Source: Allosphingosinicella vermicomposti
Lineage (GTDB): Bacteria > Pseudomonadota > Alphaproteobacteria > Sphingomonadales > Sphingomonadaceae
Assembly: GCF_003012815.1 (NCBI RefSeq)
Contig: NZ_PXYJ01000004.1
Coordinates: 1-64,000 of the forward strand
Direction of reading: 5' to 3'
DNA length: 64,000 nucleotides
The notes under the pieces are model-generated. The model searched no databases. It was not told where the DNA came from and was given only the letters and a program-made list of their open reading frames with translations. This document shows positions 19,969 to 28,105 of the stretch, piece by piece. Position 1 is the stretch's first letter; every line of letters begins with the position of its first letter. The position numbers were made by a program, and so were the translations under genes.

Positions 19969-21315
19969 ATGACCGAATTTTCTACTCTTGGCTTGTCCGA
20001 GCCGATCATGCAGGCGCTGGCGCTAAAGGATTATGGCCAGCCGACACCGATCCAGGCGCAGGCCATTCCCTTGGTGCTCGAAGGCCGCGACCTCCTTGGC
20101 ATCGCGCAGACCGGCACCGGAAAGACGGCGGCCTTCATGCTCCCCTCGATCGACCGCCTGGTGCAATCGAACAAGCGCCCGCAGCCGCGCACCTGCCGAA
20201 TGCTGGTGCTGGCGCCTACCCGTGAACTTGCCGGGCAGATCGCGGAAAATGCCAAGGCCTATAGCCGGTTCGCGCACCTTTCCGTTGCAACCGTGTTCGG
20301 CGGCACGTCGATCAACAAGAACAAGAACGACGTCGCACGCGGCGTCGATGTGCTGGTGGCCACGCCGGGGCGCTTGCTCGACCTGATCGAACAAGGCTTC
20401 CTGACGCTCCGCAATGTCGAAGTGCTGGTGCTGGACGAGGCCGATCAGATGCTCGACCTTGGCTTCATCCATGCACTGAAGGCGATCGTGAAGTTGCTGC
20501 CGTCGAAGCGCCAGACTTTGTTCTTCTCGGCCACGATGCCGAAGTCGATCAAGGAATTGGCCGACCGCTTCCTCACCGATCCGGCTGAAGTCGCGGTGAC
20601 CCCGGTCGCATCCACCGCAGAGCGGGTCGAACAGTTCGCGACCTTCGTCAATCAGACGGAGAAGCAGGCGCTGCTGACCATCGCCCTTCGCGAAGGCTTT
20701 TCGACGAACAAGATGGACCGCGTGCTCGTCTTCACCCGCACCAAGCATGGCGCGGACCGCGTCGTGCGGCTGCTCGGCGGCAATGGCATCGCGGCCAATG
20801 CCATTCACGGTAACAAGAGCCAGCCGCAGCGCGAGCGCGCGCTCGGCCAGTTCCGCTCGGGCGAAGTGAAGATCCTGGTCGCGACCGACGTCGCGGCGCG
20901 CGGCATCGACATTCCGGGCGTCAGCCACGTCATCAATTTCGAGCTTCCGAATGTGCCGGAACAATATGTTCACCGCATCGGCCGCACCGCCCGCGCTGGC
21001 GCGGACGGTATGGCCATCGCTTTCTGCGCGGATGATGAGCGCGCTTATCTGAAGGGCATCGAGAAGCTCACCAAGCAGAAGGTCGAGATCGTTCCGCTGC
21101 CCGACGGCTTCCTTGCCGAATCCGATCGGATCCGGACGAGCCGGGTGATGCCTGCGCAGGCGCCGAAGGGCCATGCGGCGCGTGGTACTGGCGGCGGCGA
21201 AGACCGCGAGCGCAACCGCGTGCGGCGGCCGAAGAGCCGGAAGCCGAATTTCGGATCCAGTGGCGCGCCGAAGACCAATCGAGCAAAGCGCCGGGCGTCC
21301 GCCGGGCGGAAGTAA
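19969..21315 (+). CDS. DEAD-box RNA helicase, RhlE type
   Basis: A 448-aa ATP-dependent RNA helicase acting in ribosome assembly or RNA turnover. Motifs are Q (LALKDYGQPTPIQAQAIP), I (AQTGTGKT), Ia (APTRELAGQI), II (DEAD), III (SAT), V (TDVAARGIDIP) and VI (HRIGRTARAG). The basic Arg/Lys/Gly-rich C-terminal tail (about 390-448) is typical of RhlE-like proteins and probably binds RNA. The ATG at 19969 is used; a GTG at 19957 is in frame. No operon partner is evident. Confidence 0.93.
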   Translation: MTEFSTLGLSEPIMQALALKDYGQPTPIQAQAIPLVLEGRDLLGIAQTGTGKTAAFMLPSIDRLVQSNKRPQPRTCRMLVLAPTRELAGQIAENAKAYSRFAHLSVATVFGGTSINKNKNDVARGVDVLVATPGRLLDLIEQGFLTLRNVEVLVLDEADQMLDLGFIHALKAIVKLLPSKRQTLFFSATMPKSIKELADRFLTDPAEVAVTPVASTAERVEQFATFVNQTEKQALLTIALREGFSTNKMDRVLVFTRTKHGADRVVRLLGGNGIAANAIHGNKSQPQRERALGQFRSGEVKILVATDVAARGIDIPGVSHVINFELPNVPEQYVHRIGRTARAGADGMAIAFCADDERAYLKGIEKLTKQKVEIVPLPDGFLAESDRIRTSRVMPAQAPKGHAARGTGGGEDRERNRVRRPKSRKPNFGSSGAPKTNRAKRRASAGRK

Positions 21316-21323
21316 GCTTCATC

Positions 21324-21405
21324 GTCATTCCGGCGAACGCCGGGATCTCATGACGAACAGAGCCCCTCTCTTGTCCTGAGACCCCGGCTTTCGCCGGGGT
21401 GACGG
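21324..21405. repeat. Inverted repeat with CCGGCGAACGCCGG-type ends
   Basis: The left part has CCGGCGAACGCCGGGATCTCA and the right part TGAGACCCCGGCTTTCGCCGGGG, each a small hairpin and together an inverted repeat. It lies between the helicase and the TonB receptor and is a third repeat type distinct from the CTTCGACAAGC family. Confidence 0.7.
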
Positions 21406-21462
21406 ATTGGAATGGCCGGGTGACCGATTGGACGGCGGCAGGAGGGGCTGTATGGGAGCCTC

Positions 21463-23457
21463 ATGCCCCGTCCCGCGCTTCTTCTGCTCGCTCTCCTCCC
21501 CTGCCCTGCTTTCGCTCAGGACATCGTCGTCACGGGACGAGGGCTTGAAGAGAGCCCGGGCGAGCGGGCTTATGATGCCACAGTCATCAATCGCGAGCGG
21601 CTGACGCAGTCCGCGTCCGGGCGGCTCGACGACATCCTGCGCGATGTGCCGGGGGTTCAGAATTTCCGACGCTCCGACGCGCGTTCGGCCAATCCGACGA
21701 GCCAGGGGGTAACGCTTCGGGCTCTCGGCGGCAATGCATCGAGCCGGGCGCTCCTGATCCTGGACGGCGTGCCGCAGACCGATCCGTTCGGCGGATGGAT
21801 CAACTGGCCCGCTTATGATCCCGAACGCCTTGGCGCGGTGCGGGTGGTGCGGGGTGGAGGCAGCGGGCTTTACGGGCCCGGCGCTCTTGCTGGCACGATC
21901 GAGATGTACAGCGCAGGGCTCGGCGACATCGAGGGCGCAAGCGGCAGGCTGTTTTACGGGAGCCGTGACAGCATCGACGCGCGCGCCGGATGGGCGGGAA
22001 GCATGGGCCAGGGCTTTGCGACCGTGTCGGCCAGCTATGGACGCGGTGACGGCTTTACCCCAATCGTTAAAGGCCAGCGGGGACCGGTGGATCGCCCTTC
22101 GCCTTATGAACAAACGAGCCTCGCGTTGCGCGGCGTCGCCCCGCTTTCCGGCGATGTCGAAATCCAGGCCAGCAGCACCTTCTTTTCCGATATTCGCGAA
22201 CGCGGGACGCCGTATAGCGGCAACAGCACGACCGGCGCCGACGCCGCCTTGCGGATCGTGCGTCCGGATCGATGGTCGGCGCTCTTCTATGTTCAGACAC
22301 GCGATTTCTATAACAGCTTCGCCAGCGTGAACGCCGACCGCAGCGAAGCCACGCAGGTGGCCGAGCAGGTGAGCGTGCCGTCCACCGGCCTTGGTGCGCG
22401 CTTCGACGTCGCGCCCCGGATCGGCTCCGGCGTCACATTGCGGCTCGGCGGCGACTGGCGCCGCACCTCCGGCGAAACGCGCGAGGGCTTCTTTTTCGTG
22501 GATGGCGAAGCGACGCGCGGACGCGTGGCGGGCGGGGCGACCGACACGATCGGCCTCTTCGCCGATGGTGCGTGGGACAGCGAGAACCTGACCTTGAGCC
22601 TTAGCGGTCGCCTGGACCGCTGGACGATTTCGAACGGCACCCTCACCGAGCGGGTGTTCGCGACCGGCGCGCTGCTCACCGATACCGCCTTCGCAGATCG
22701 CGACGGATGGCGGCCGACGGGACGCGCGGGCTTCGCCTATCGTCCTGCTGGCGCAGTCACCGTGCGCGGCGCGGCCTATATGGGCTGGCGGCTTCCGACC
22801 TTGAACGAGCTTTACCGGCCGTTCCGGGTAGGAGCGGAAACCACGCGCGCCAATGCCGAGCTGGCGCCCGAGCGATTGAAGGGGATCGAAGCGGGCATCG
22901 ACTACAGCCCTTTGTCGAGCGCGCGGATCGGCGTCACCCTCTTCGCCAACCGCCTCGACGACCCGATCGCGAATGTGACCCTTGGCACGAACCTGCGCGA
23001 ACGGCGAAATCTCGATGCGATCGAGGCGCGCGGGGTTGAATTGGACGGTTCGCTGCGGCTTGGCGCCTGGTCGCTGTCGGGCGGCTATTCCTACGTCGAT
23101 GCAGAGGTTTCCGGATCGGCCGAAGCGGCGGCGATGGACGGGCTGCGGCCCGCGCAAACGCCGCGCCACTTCGCCAGCGCCACCCTTGGTTGGCGCGGCA
23201 TAGGGGGCGCACATGTTTCGGTCACAGCACGTTATACCGGCGATCAATATGAGGACGATTTGGGTGAACGGATATTGCCGGACGCGCTGACGTTCGACGC
23301 AGTGGCGGGGGTGCGGTTGACGCCTGCGGTCGCGCTGGCGGTGCGGGCGGAGAATGTAACGAATGCGCGCGTCGTCGCCACCCTGTCGAGCGATGGCCTG
23401 ATCGAACGCGCAACGCCGCGTACGTTATGGGTCGGCCTTCGCTTCGGAGGCAGGTAG
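21463..23457 (+). CDS. TonB-dependent outer-membrane receptor
   Basis: A 664-aa outer-membrane active transporter. It has a signal peptide (MPRPALLLLALLPCPAFAQ), a TonB box DIVVTG just after cleavage, a plug domain (about 40-150: DDILRDVPGVQ, GVTLRALGGNASSRALLILDGVP, VRVVRGGGSGLYGPGALAG) and a beta-barrel to the end. The plug is of the BtuB/FecA-like type. The last residue is Arg rather than the usual aromatic residue, although RTLWVGLRFGGR retains the final strand. The substrate is unknown. No transporter or sigma-regulator gene is adjacent. Confidence 0.9.
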   Translation: MPRPALLLLALLPCPAFAQDIVVTGRGLEESPGERAYDATVINRERLTQSASGRLDDILRDVPGVQNFRRSDARSANPTSQGVTLRALGGNASSRALLILDGVPQTDPFGGWINWPAYDPERLGAVRVVRGGGSGLYGPGALAGTIEMYSAGLGDIEGASGRLFYGSRDSIDARAGWAGSMGQGFATVSASYGRGDGFTPIVKGQRGPVDRPSPYEQTSLALRGVAPLSGDVEIQASSTFFSDIRERGTPYSGNSTTGADAALRIVRPDRWSALFYVQTRDFYNSFASVNADRSEATQVAEQVSVPSTGLGARFDVAPRIGSGVTLRLGGDWRRTSGETREGFFFVDGEATRGRVAGGATDTIGLFADGAWDSENLTLSLSGRLDRWTISNGTLTERVFATGALLTDTAFADRDGWRPTGRAGFAYRPAGAVTVRGAAYMGWRLPTLNELYRPFRVGAETTRANAELAPERLKGIEAGIDYSPLSSARIGVTLFANRLDDPIANVTLGTNLRERRNLDAIEARGVELDGSLRLGAWSLSGGYSYVDAEVSGSAEAAAMDGLRPAQTPRHFASATLGWRGIGGAHVSVTARYTGDQYEDDLGERILPDALTFDAVAGVRLTPAVALAVRAENVTNARVVATLSSDGLIERATPRTLWVGLRFGGR

Positions 23458-23525
23458 CGACATTTCGCCATGCTTTGAGGCCCAGCGGCAATGATCGAGG
23501 GTCTGGATGCCGGCCTTTGACAAGG

Positions 23526-24011
23526 CTAGAGGAACGATCTGAGTGCCAGCCAGGCTTCACGCTTTCGATCGAAGGAGAGCGTGTAAGCCGGGCTGCTCGA
23601 CGGAAGATCGACGAGGGTGAGGTCGAGTCCGGTGAGCGCTTTGCGTCCGATCCGTGCGGCCGTCCCTCCGTTGAAGCCGACGGCGCGCAGATCGGGAAGC
23701 GATGCAACCAGTCCGCGAAGATCGTTCGCTTCATGCGCGCGGATGGCCGCATCAAGGCTCCCTGACCGAAGCGCGGAGGCAAGGACATCCCAGAGCGCCA
23801 CTCGGTCGGCGAGCAGGCTATCCAGCCGCGCCGCGTAATCCAGCGACGGAAGATCAACCTCCGTCACCTCGCCCATCAGCCGCCAGAACTGGTTTTGCGG
23901 ATGGCCATAATATTGCGCCTTGGCGAGCGACTGCTCTCCCGGCAGGCTGCCGAGGATTAGGACGCGGGCCGAAGCGGCGGCGACGGGCGGAAAGCTGCTT
24001 TTGCGGGTCAT
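23526..24011 (-). CDS. Hypoxanthine-DNA glycosylase (UDG superfamily family 6)
   Basis: A 161-aa DNA repair enzyme that removes deaminated adenine (hypoxanthine) from DNA. It matches the DNA-deoxyinosine glycosylase family: ILGSLPGEQSLAKAQYYGHP, NQFWRLMGEV, LWDVLASALRSGSLD and LPSSSPAYTLSF. The Asn-containing HPQNQFW loop is the characteristic motif. The ATG at 24011 (MTRKSSFPPV) is preferred over a longer start that would run into the terminator at 24026-24061. Its own promoter must therefore lie very close to, or inside, that terminator region. Confidence 0.88.
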   Translation of the reverse strand: MTRKSSFPPVAAASARVLILGSLPGEQSLAKAQYYGHPQNQFWRLMGEVTEVDLPSLDYAARLDSLLADRVALWDVLASALRSGSLDAAIRAHEANDLRGLVASLPDLRAVGFNGGTAARIGRKALTGLDLTLVDLPSSSPAYTLSFDRKREAWLALRSFL

Positions 24012-24025
24012 GGGCTGCAAACGTG

Positions 24026-24061
24026 AAAAGGGCCCCACCGGATGCCCGGCGAGGCCCTTTT
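24026..24061 (-). terminator. Rho-independent terminator
   Basis: AAAAGGGCC (24026-24034) pairs with GGCCCTTTT (24053-24061), with inner CCGG/CCGG. Read on the minus strand it ends in CCCTTTTC, about 50 bp after the stop of the exported Lys/Pro-rich protein and just before the glycosylase start. Its near-symmetric A and T ends could also stop plus-strand transcripts. Confidence 0.75.
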
Positions 24062-24112
24062 CATGACATGAAGGATTGCCCGACGGTATGGAGAACCGCC
24101 GATTCCTTCAGA

Positions 24113-24505
24113 TCAGCACGCGCTTTCGGAAGCAGCCTTCTTCTCGGCTTCTGCGCCTTCGGTGAGGGCAGCGCTGGCCACCTGGCCCGAGGCATAGCCT
24201 GCCATGCCGCCGCCGACGGCGCTGTTGACGAGAGTGCCGGCAATGCCGGTCTTCTTCATGAAGCCGAGCAGGCCGCCGCCCTTTTTCTTGCAGGGCTTGG
24301 GCTTCTTGACCTTGGCAACCTTCTTCGGCTTCTGCTCCGGTTCCGGCTGCTGCTCCGCAGCGATATCCGGGCTGCTGGTTTCAGCCACGGTTTCTTCCGC
24401 CGGCGGAATATCCTGCGCATTGGCCATTCCGGCGGTGATGAGGGCGCCGGACAGAATTGCTACTTTGAGTGCGCCCGACAGGCGCTGATTCAGCATCATG
24501 GTCAT
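24113..24505 (-). CDS. Exported Lys/Pro-rich glycine-zipper protein
   Basis: A 130-aa protein with a clear Sec signal (LSGALKVAILSGALITAGMANA, cleavage after ANA). An acidic and proline-rich segment (about 33-58) is followed by a strongly basic Lys-rich segment (KPKKVAKVKKPKPCKKKGGG), then a glycine/alanine-rich segment (LVNSAVGGGMAGYASGQVASAAL) that could insert in a membrane. The ATG at 24505 has GGGGAG upstream; longer starts run through intergenic DNA. Function is unknown; an envelope or periplasmic role is inferred only from the signal. Confidence 0.75.
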   Translation of the reverse strand: MTMMLNQRLSGALKVAILSGALITAGMANAQDIPPAEETVAETSSPDIAAEQQPEPEQKPKKVAKVKKPKPCKKKGGGLLGFMKKTGIAGTLVNSAVGGGMAGYASGQVASAALTEGAEAEKKAASESAC

Positions 24506-24638
24506 AATTTGTCTCCCCCTTGGGCTATCGATTGATTTTCCAAGAAAATCTCTTCGTCGTCGACGAAACCCCGAATCCCGTCGACGAGGCCAATTCAGCA
24601 TCCTTCACCTTGCTGCGGCGTTAATGGCGTCCCGCGCC

Positions 24639-24667
24639 TCGACAAGGCCCCCCGCCTTCCCTAATCG
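24639..24667 (+). promoter_or_regulatory. Candidate glpX promoter
   Basis: TCGACA (24639-24644) and TAATCG (24662-24667) are 17 bases apart, the same -10 sequence and spacing as at the tRNA-Glu promoter in this window. It would start the transcript about 20 bp before the glpX ribosome binding site (GAGAGGA). Confidence 0.35.
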
Positions 24668-24693
24668 GCCATGAAAACAAGAGAGGAAAAATC

Positions 24694-25677
24694 ATGACGG
24701 CTGCCAATGCGCTCGACCGGGTTCTCGTGCTGGAAATGGTGCGCGTCACGGAGGCGGCTGCGGTTGCCGCATCCAAGCTTATCGGGCGTGGCAATGAAAA
24801 AGCCGCCGATCATGCCGCGGTCGAGGCGATGCGCGAGGCTTTAAACCAGCTCGAGTTCGACGGCACCGTGGTGATCGGTGAGGGCGAACGCGACGAAGCG
24901 CCGATGCTCTATATCGGCGAGAAAGTGGGCGCCGCCCAAGGGTCCGGGCCGCGCATCGACATCGCGCTCGATCCGCTGGAAGGCACGACGATCACCGCCA
25001 AGGCGGGGCCCAACGCGCTGGCCGTCCTCGCCATTGCCGAGGAAGGCGGGCTGCTTAACGCGCCGGATGTCTATATGGACAAGATCGCGATCGGACCGGG
25101 CTATCCGGAAGGCACGATCGACCTCGCCAAGTCGCCGACCGACAATATCAAGGCGCTCGCCGCGGCGAAGGGCGTCGAGCCTGGCGACATCATTGCCTGC
25201 GTGCTCGACCGCCCGCGCCATGAAGCGATCATCTCGGAACTGCGTGCTTTAGGCTGCGGCATCGTGCTCATTCCCGATGGCGACGTCGCGGGCGTGATCG
25301 CGGTGACCAATCCCGATACGACGATCGATATCTATCTCGGCCAGGGCGGCGCGCCGGAGGGTGTGCTGGCTGCCGCCGCCCTGCGCTGCGTCGGCGGGCA
25401 ATTCCAGGGCCGCCTCGTCTTCCGAAATGAGGACGAGCGCGCCCGTGCCCGGCGCTGGGGCGTCGAGGAACTGGACCGTATCTATCACCTCGAAGACCTC
25501 GCCAAGGGCGACGTGATTTTCGCGGCGACCGGCGTCACTGACGGCTCGCTGCTCGAAGGGGTGAAGCGCCGCAAGGGCTGCATCACCACCGAAAGCGTCG
25601 TGATGCGCGCCAGCACGGGCACGGTGCGCTGGGTGAAGGGCGAGCATCGCCATGAGCCAGGGCATCATTGCGATTGA
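24694..25677 (+). CDS. glpX: Class II fructose-1,6-bisphosphatase
   Basis: A 327-aa metal-dependent phosphatase converting fructose 1,6-bisphosphate to fructose 6-phosphate in gluconeogenesis. The family pattern is clear: FDGTVVIGEGERDEAPML (metal-binding Glu/Asp), ALDPLEGTTITAKAGPNALAVLA, DRPRHEAII and the ATGVTDGSLLEGV loop. Length is normal (about 320-335). Gluconeogenesis would use carbon entering through the propionate and TCA genes nearby. AGAGGAAA lies nine bases before the ATG. Confidence 0.96.
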   Translation: MTAANALDRVLVLEMVRVTEAAAVAASKLIGRGNEKAADHAAVEAMREALNQLEFDGTVVIGEGERDEAPMLYIGEKVGAAQGSGPRIDIALDPLEGTTITAKAGPNALAVLAIAEEGGLLNAPDVYMDKIAIGPGYPEGTIDLAKSPTDNIKALAAAKGVEPGDIIACVLDRPRHEAIISELRALGCGIVLIPDGDVAGVIAVTNPDTTIDIYLGQGGAPEGVLAAAALRCVGGQFQGRLVFRNEDERARARRWGVEELDRIYHLEDLAKGDVIFAATGVTDGSLLEGVKRRKGCITTESVVMRASTGTVRWVKGEHRHEPGHHCD

Positions 25678-25699
25678 GCAGCCCGCTTTAGCCCCGCCA

Positions 25700-25774
25700 C
25701 CGCTAGCCCTGAGCTTGCCGAAGGGCGTGTGCAGGGTGCGATTCAACGGGATTCGACAGGCTCAGCCCTAGCGG
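25700..25774. repeat. CCGCTAG...CTAGCGG palindromic repeat
   Basis: Intergenic copy of the CTTCGACAAGC family between glpX and recJ, with arms CCGCTAGCCCTGAGCTTGCC and ATTCGACAGGCTCAGCCCTA. It starts 23 bp after the glpX stop. Confidence 0.88.
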
Positions 25775-25866
25775 GGTGGGACAGGCTTTGTGTGCGTTTC
25801 GATAACTTCCATACTTTTGCGACGAGCCGGATTCCGTTTCCGATGCGGATCGCTTAGACAGGTCGC

Positions 25867-27660
25867 GTGAACCGCCCACCCGCCTCATCCGAATTCGTCC
25901 ACGTTTGCGGCGTGACGCGATCCATCGCCGGGCAGCCGTGGCGCTGGCGCGGGACGGGGAGCGATGCGCTCGATCAGGGCTTCGTGCCGGACGATCTCGT
26001 CGCCCAATTGCTACTTGCGCGCGGCGTCACGCGGGACGATCTGGAGCGGCATCGCGCGCCCACCATTCGCGGCTTCATGCCCGATCCGTCCATCTTCCAG
26101 GATATGGACAAGGCGGCCGAGCGCCTGGCTGACGCGGTGGAGGCCCGCGAGGCCGTGACTATTTTCGGCGATTACGATGTGGACGGGGCGACATCGGCGG
26201 CCTTGCTCATTCGCCTGCTGCGCGATCTTGGCTGCGATCCCAAAGCCTATATCCCCGACCGATTGATGGAAGGCTACGGCCCATCGGGCGAGGCGCTGGT
26301 GCGGATCGCGCAAGGGGGCGCCTCGCTGATCGTCACCGTGGACTGCGGGGCGCAGGCTTTCGACGCGCTCGCCATGGCGCGGGATGCGGGCGTCGACGTG
26401 ATCGTCGTCGATCATCACAAATGCGCGACCGCGCTCCCCGTCGCCCTCGCCCTCGTCAATCCAAACCGGCTGGACGAGGCGCCGGATGCCGCCGCGCACG
26501 GCCATCTTGCGGCGGTTGGCGTTGCCTTCCTACTAGGTGCTGCCCTGGTGCGCGTGTTGCGCGGGCGTGGATATTTCACGAACCGTGAAGAACCAAGGCT
26601 CGTCGACCTGCTCGACATCGTTGCGCTCGGGACTGTGGCTGACGTCGCGCAATTGAAGGGCCTCAATCGCGCCTTCGTGACGCAGGGCCTGAAAATCATG
26701 GCCGGGCGCCGCAATGTCGGCCTCGACGCCTTGATCAACATATCGCGCCTCGACCGCGCACCGACCTGCACCGATCTCGGCTTCGCGCTCGGGCCGCGAA
26801 TCAATGCCGGCGGGCGGGTGGGAAAATCCGATCTCGGCGTGCGGCTGCTCACCACGCAGGATCCCGCGGAAGCAGCGGAAATCGCCGAGGAGCTGGAACG
26901 CTACAATCAGGAGCGCCGCGCGATCGAGATGCTGGTGTGCGAAGCGGCAGAGGAAGCCGCGCGCCATCAGGGCAACCGCTCTGTCGCCCTCGTGTCCGGC
27001 CAGGGCTGGCATCCGGGCGTGATCGGCATCGTCGCCGGGCGCCTCAAGGAAAAGCTTGGCCGTCCCGCCATCGTAGTGGCGCTGGACGAACATGGTGTCG
27101 GCAAGGGATCGGGCCGTTCTATCTCCGGCGTCGACCTTGGCGCTGCGGTGCTCGCGGCGAAGGATAGCGGGCTGCTGGCGGCGGGCGGCGGCCATGCCAT
27201 GGCGGCGGGCCTCACCGTCGCACGCGACCGGATCGATGCGCTTGCCGACTTTCTCGACGAACGCCTTGCCGCCGACGTGTCCCGCGCGCGCGACGACCGC
27301 GCGTTGCTGCTCGACGCAGTCCTTGCGCCGGGGGGTGTTCATCCCTCGCTCTGCGACGCACTGGAGGCGGGCGGACCCTATGGCGCGGGATGGCCGGCGC
27401 CGCGCGTCGTGGCGGGGCCGGTGCGGATCGTGAAGGCCGATATCGTGGGTCAGGGGCACCTGCGCCTGATCGTGTCGGGCGATGATGGGCGGCGCGTGAA
27501 GGCGATCGGCTTCCGCCTCGCCGAAAGCGAACTTGGCCAGACCCTCCTCGCCTGCGGTGGCGACCGGCGGCTATGGATAGCGGGCCGCATCAAGCGCGAC
27601 GATTGGGGCGACCGCCCTGCGGCGGAAATTCATCTGGAAGACGCCGCCTTCGCCGATTGA
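25867..27660 (+). CDS. recJ: Single-stranded-DNA exonuclease RecJ
   Basis: A 597-aa 5'-to-3' single-strand exonuclease of the DHH family used in recombination and mismatch repair. The DHH catalytic motifs are FGDYDVDGATSAALL, TVDCG, VVDHHKC (DHH) and the ALGTVADVA motif. The DHHA1 domain has SGQGWHPGVIGIVAGRL, GKGSGRSISGVDL and AAGGGHAMAAG. An OB-fold C terminus follows. The start is GTG at 25867 and no better ATG is available. It is about 20 residues longer than E. coli RecJ. Confidence 0.96.
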   Translation: MNRPPASSEFVHVCGVTRSIAGQPWRWRGTGSDALDQGFVPDDLVAQLLLARGVTRDDLERHRAPTIRGFMPDPSIFQDMDKAAERLADAVEAREAVTIFGDYDVDGATSAALLIRLLRDLGCDPKAYIPDRLMEGYGPSGEALVRIAQGGASLIVTVDCGAQAFDALAMARDAGVDVIVVDHHKCATALPVALALVNPNRLDEAPDAAAHGHLAAVGVAFLLGAALVRVLRGRGYFTNREEPRLVDLLDIVALGTVADVAQLKGLNRAFVTQGLKIMAGRRNVGLDALINISRLDRAPTCTDLGFALGPRINAGGRVGKSDLGVRLLTTQDPAEAAEIAEELERYNQERRAIEMLVCEAAEEAARHQGNRSVALVSGQGWHPGVIGIVAGRLKEKLGRPAIVVALDEHGVGKGSGRSISGVDLGAAVLAAKDSGLLAAGGGHAMAAGLTVARDRIDALADFLDERLAADVSRARDDRALLLDAVLAPGGVHPSLCDALEAGGPYGAGWPAPRVVAGPVRIVKADIVGQGHLRLIVSGDDGRRVKAIGFRLAESELGQTLLACGGDRRLWIAGRIKRDDWGDRPAAEIHLEDAAFAD

Positions 27661-27705
27661 GCGCGGCGGGATGACGGGGCGCCAAAGAAAAATCCCCGCA
27701 AGCGC

Positions 27706-27734
27706 TTGACCGCGCCGCCCGCCTCGCCTAATCG
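27706..27734 (+). promoter_or_regulatory. tRNA-Glu promoter
   Basis: TTGACC (27706-27711) and TAATCG (27729-27734) are separated by exactly 17 bases. The predicted start is about 35 bp before the tRNA. GC-rich discriminator sequence follows the -10, as expected for a stringently controlled stable RNA. Confidence 0.6.
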
Positions 27735-27775
27735 CACCCCCGCCTGCTGACGCGCCTTTCGGTCGCGTCCCGGAT

Positions 27776-27850
27776 GGCCCCTTCGTCTAGCGGTTAGGAC
27801 GCGGCCCTTTCACGGCTGAAACACGGGTTCGATTCCCGTAGGGGTCACCA
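27776..27850 (+). tRNA. tRNA-Glu (anticodon TTC)
   Basis: A cloverleaf can be drawn with acceptor GGCCCCT/AGGGGTC, D-arm TCTAGCGGTTAGGA and anticodon loop CTTTCAC (anticodon TTC). The T-arm is GGGTTCGATTCCC and the discriminator is A with an encoded CCA. The 255 bp after it, up to 28105, are relatively AT-rich and hold no convincing gene; no repeat of the tRNA 3' end was noticed nearby. Confidence 0.95.
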
Positions 27851-28105
27851 TTTTGATCAGGGCGAGTTTTTAGGCGCCGCCGGACGGCTTTCCTCAACTA
27901 TTTGGTAGATTTTGCGCTGGCCTGCGATTGCAGACTGTCCCTGCGCGTCCCTACGTTTGTCACTAATAATGTCTGACGTAATGATGCCTGGATTCGTCGA
28001 GCGATAGAATCCATTGATCGAGATTAGTTAAGTAAATGGATTGGGAACGAGTGGTGCTTTCTCCTCGTTCATCAAATACCTCTACTCCATTGAGAAAGCC
28101 CCTGC

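Noticed and set aside
27851-28105. Attachment site or integrated element next to tRNA-Glu
   Set aside because: No repeat of the tRNA 3' end and no integrase are visible in the window.
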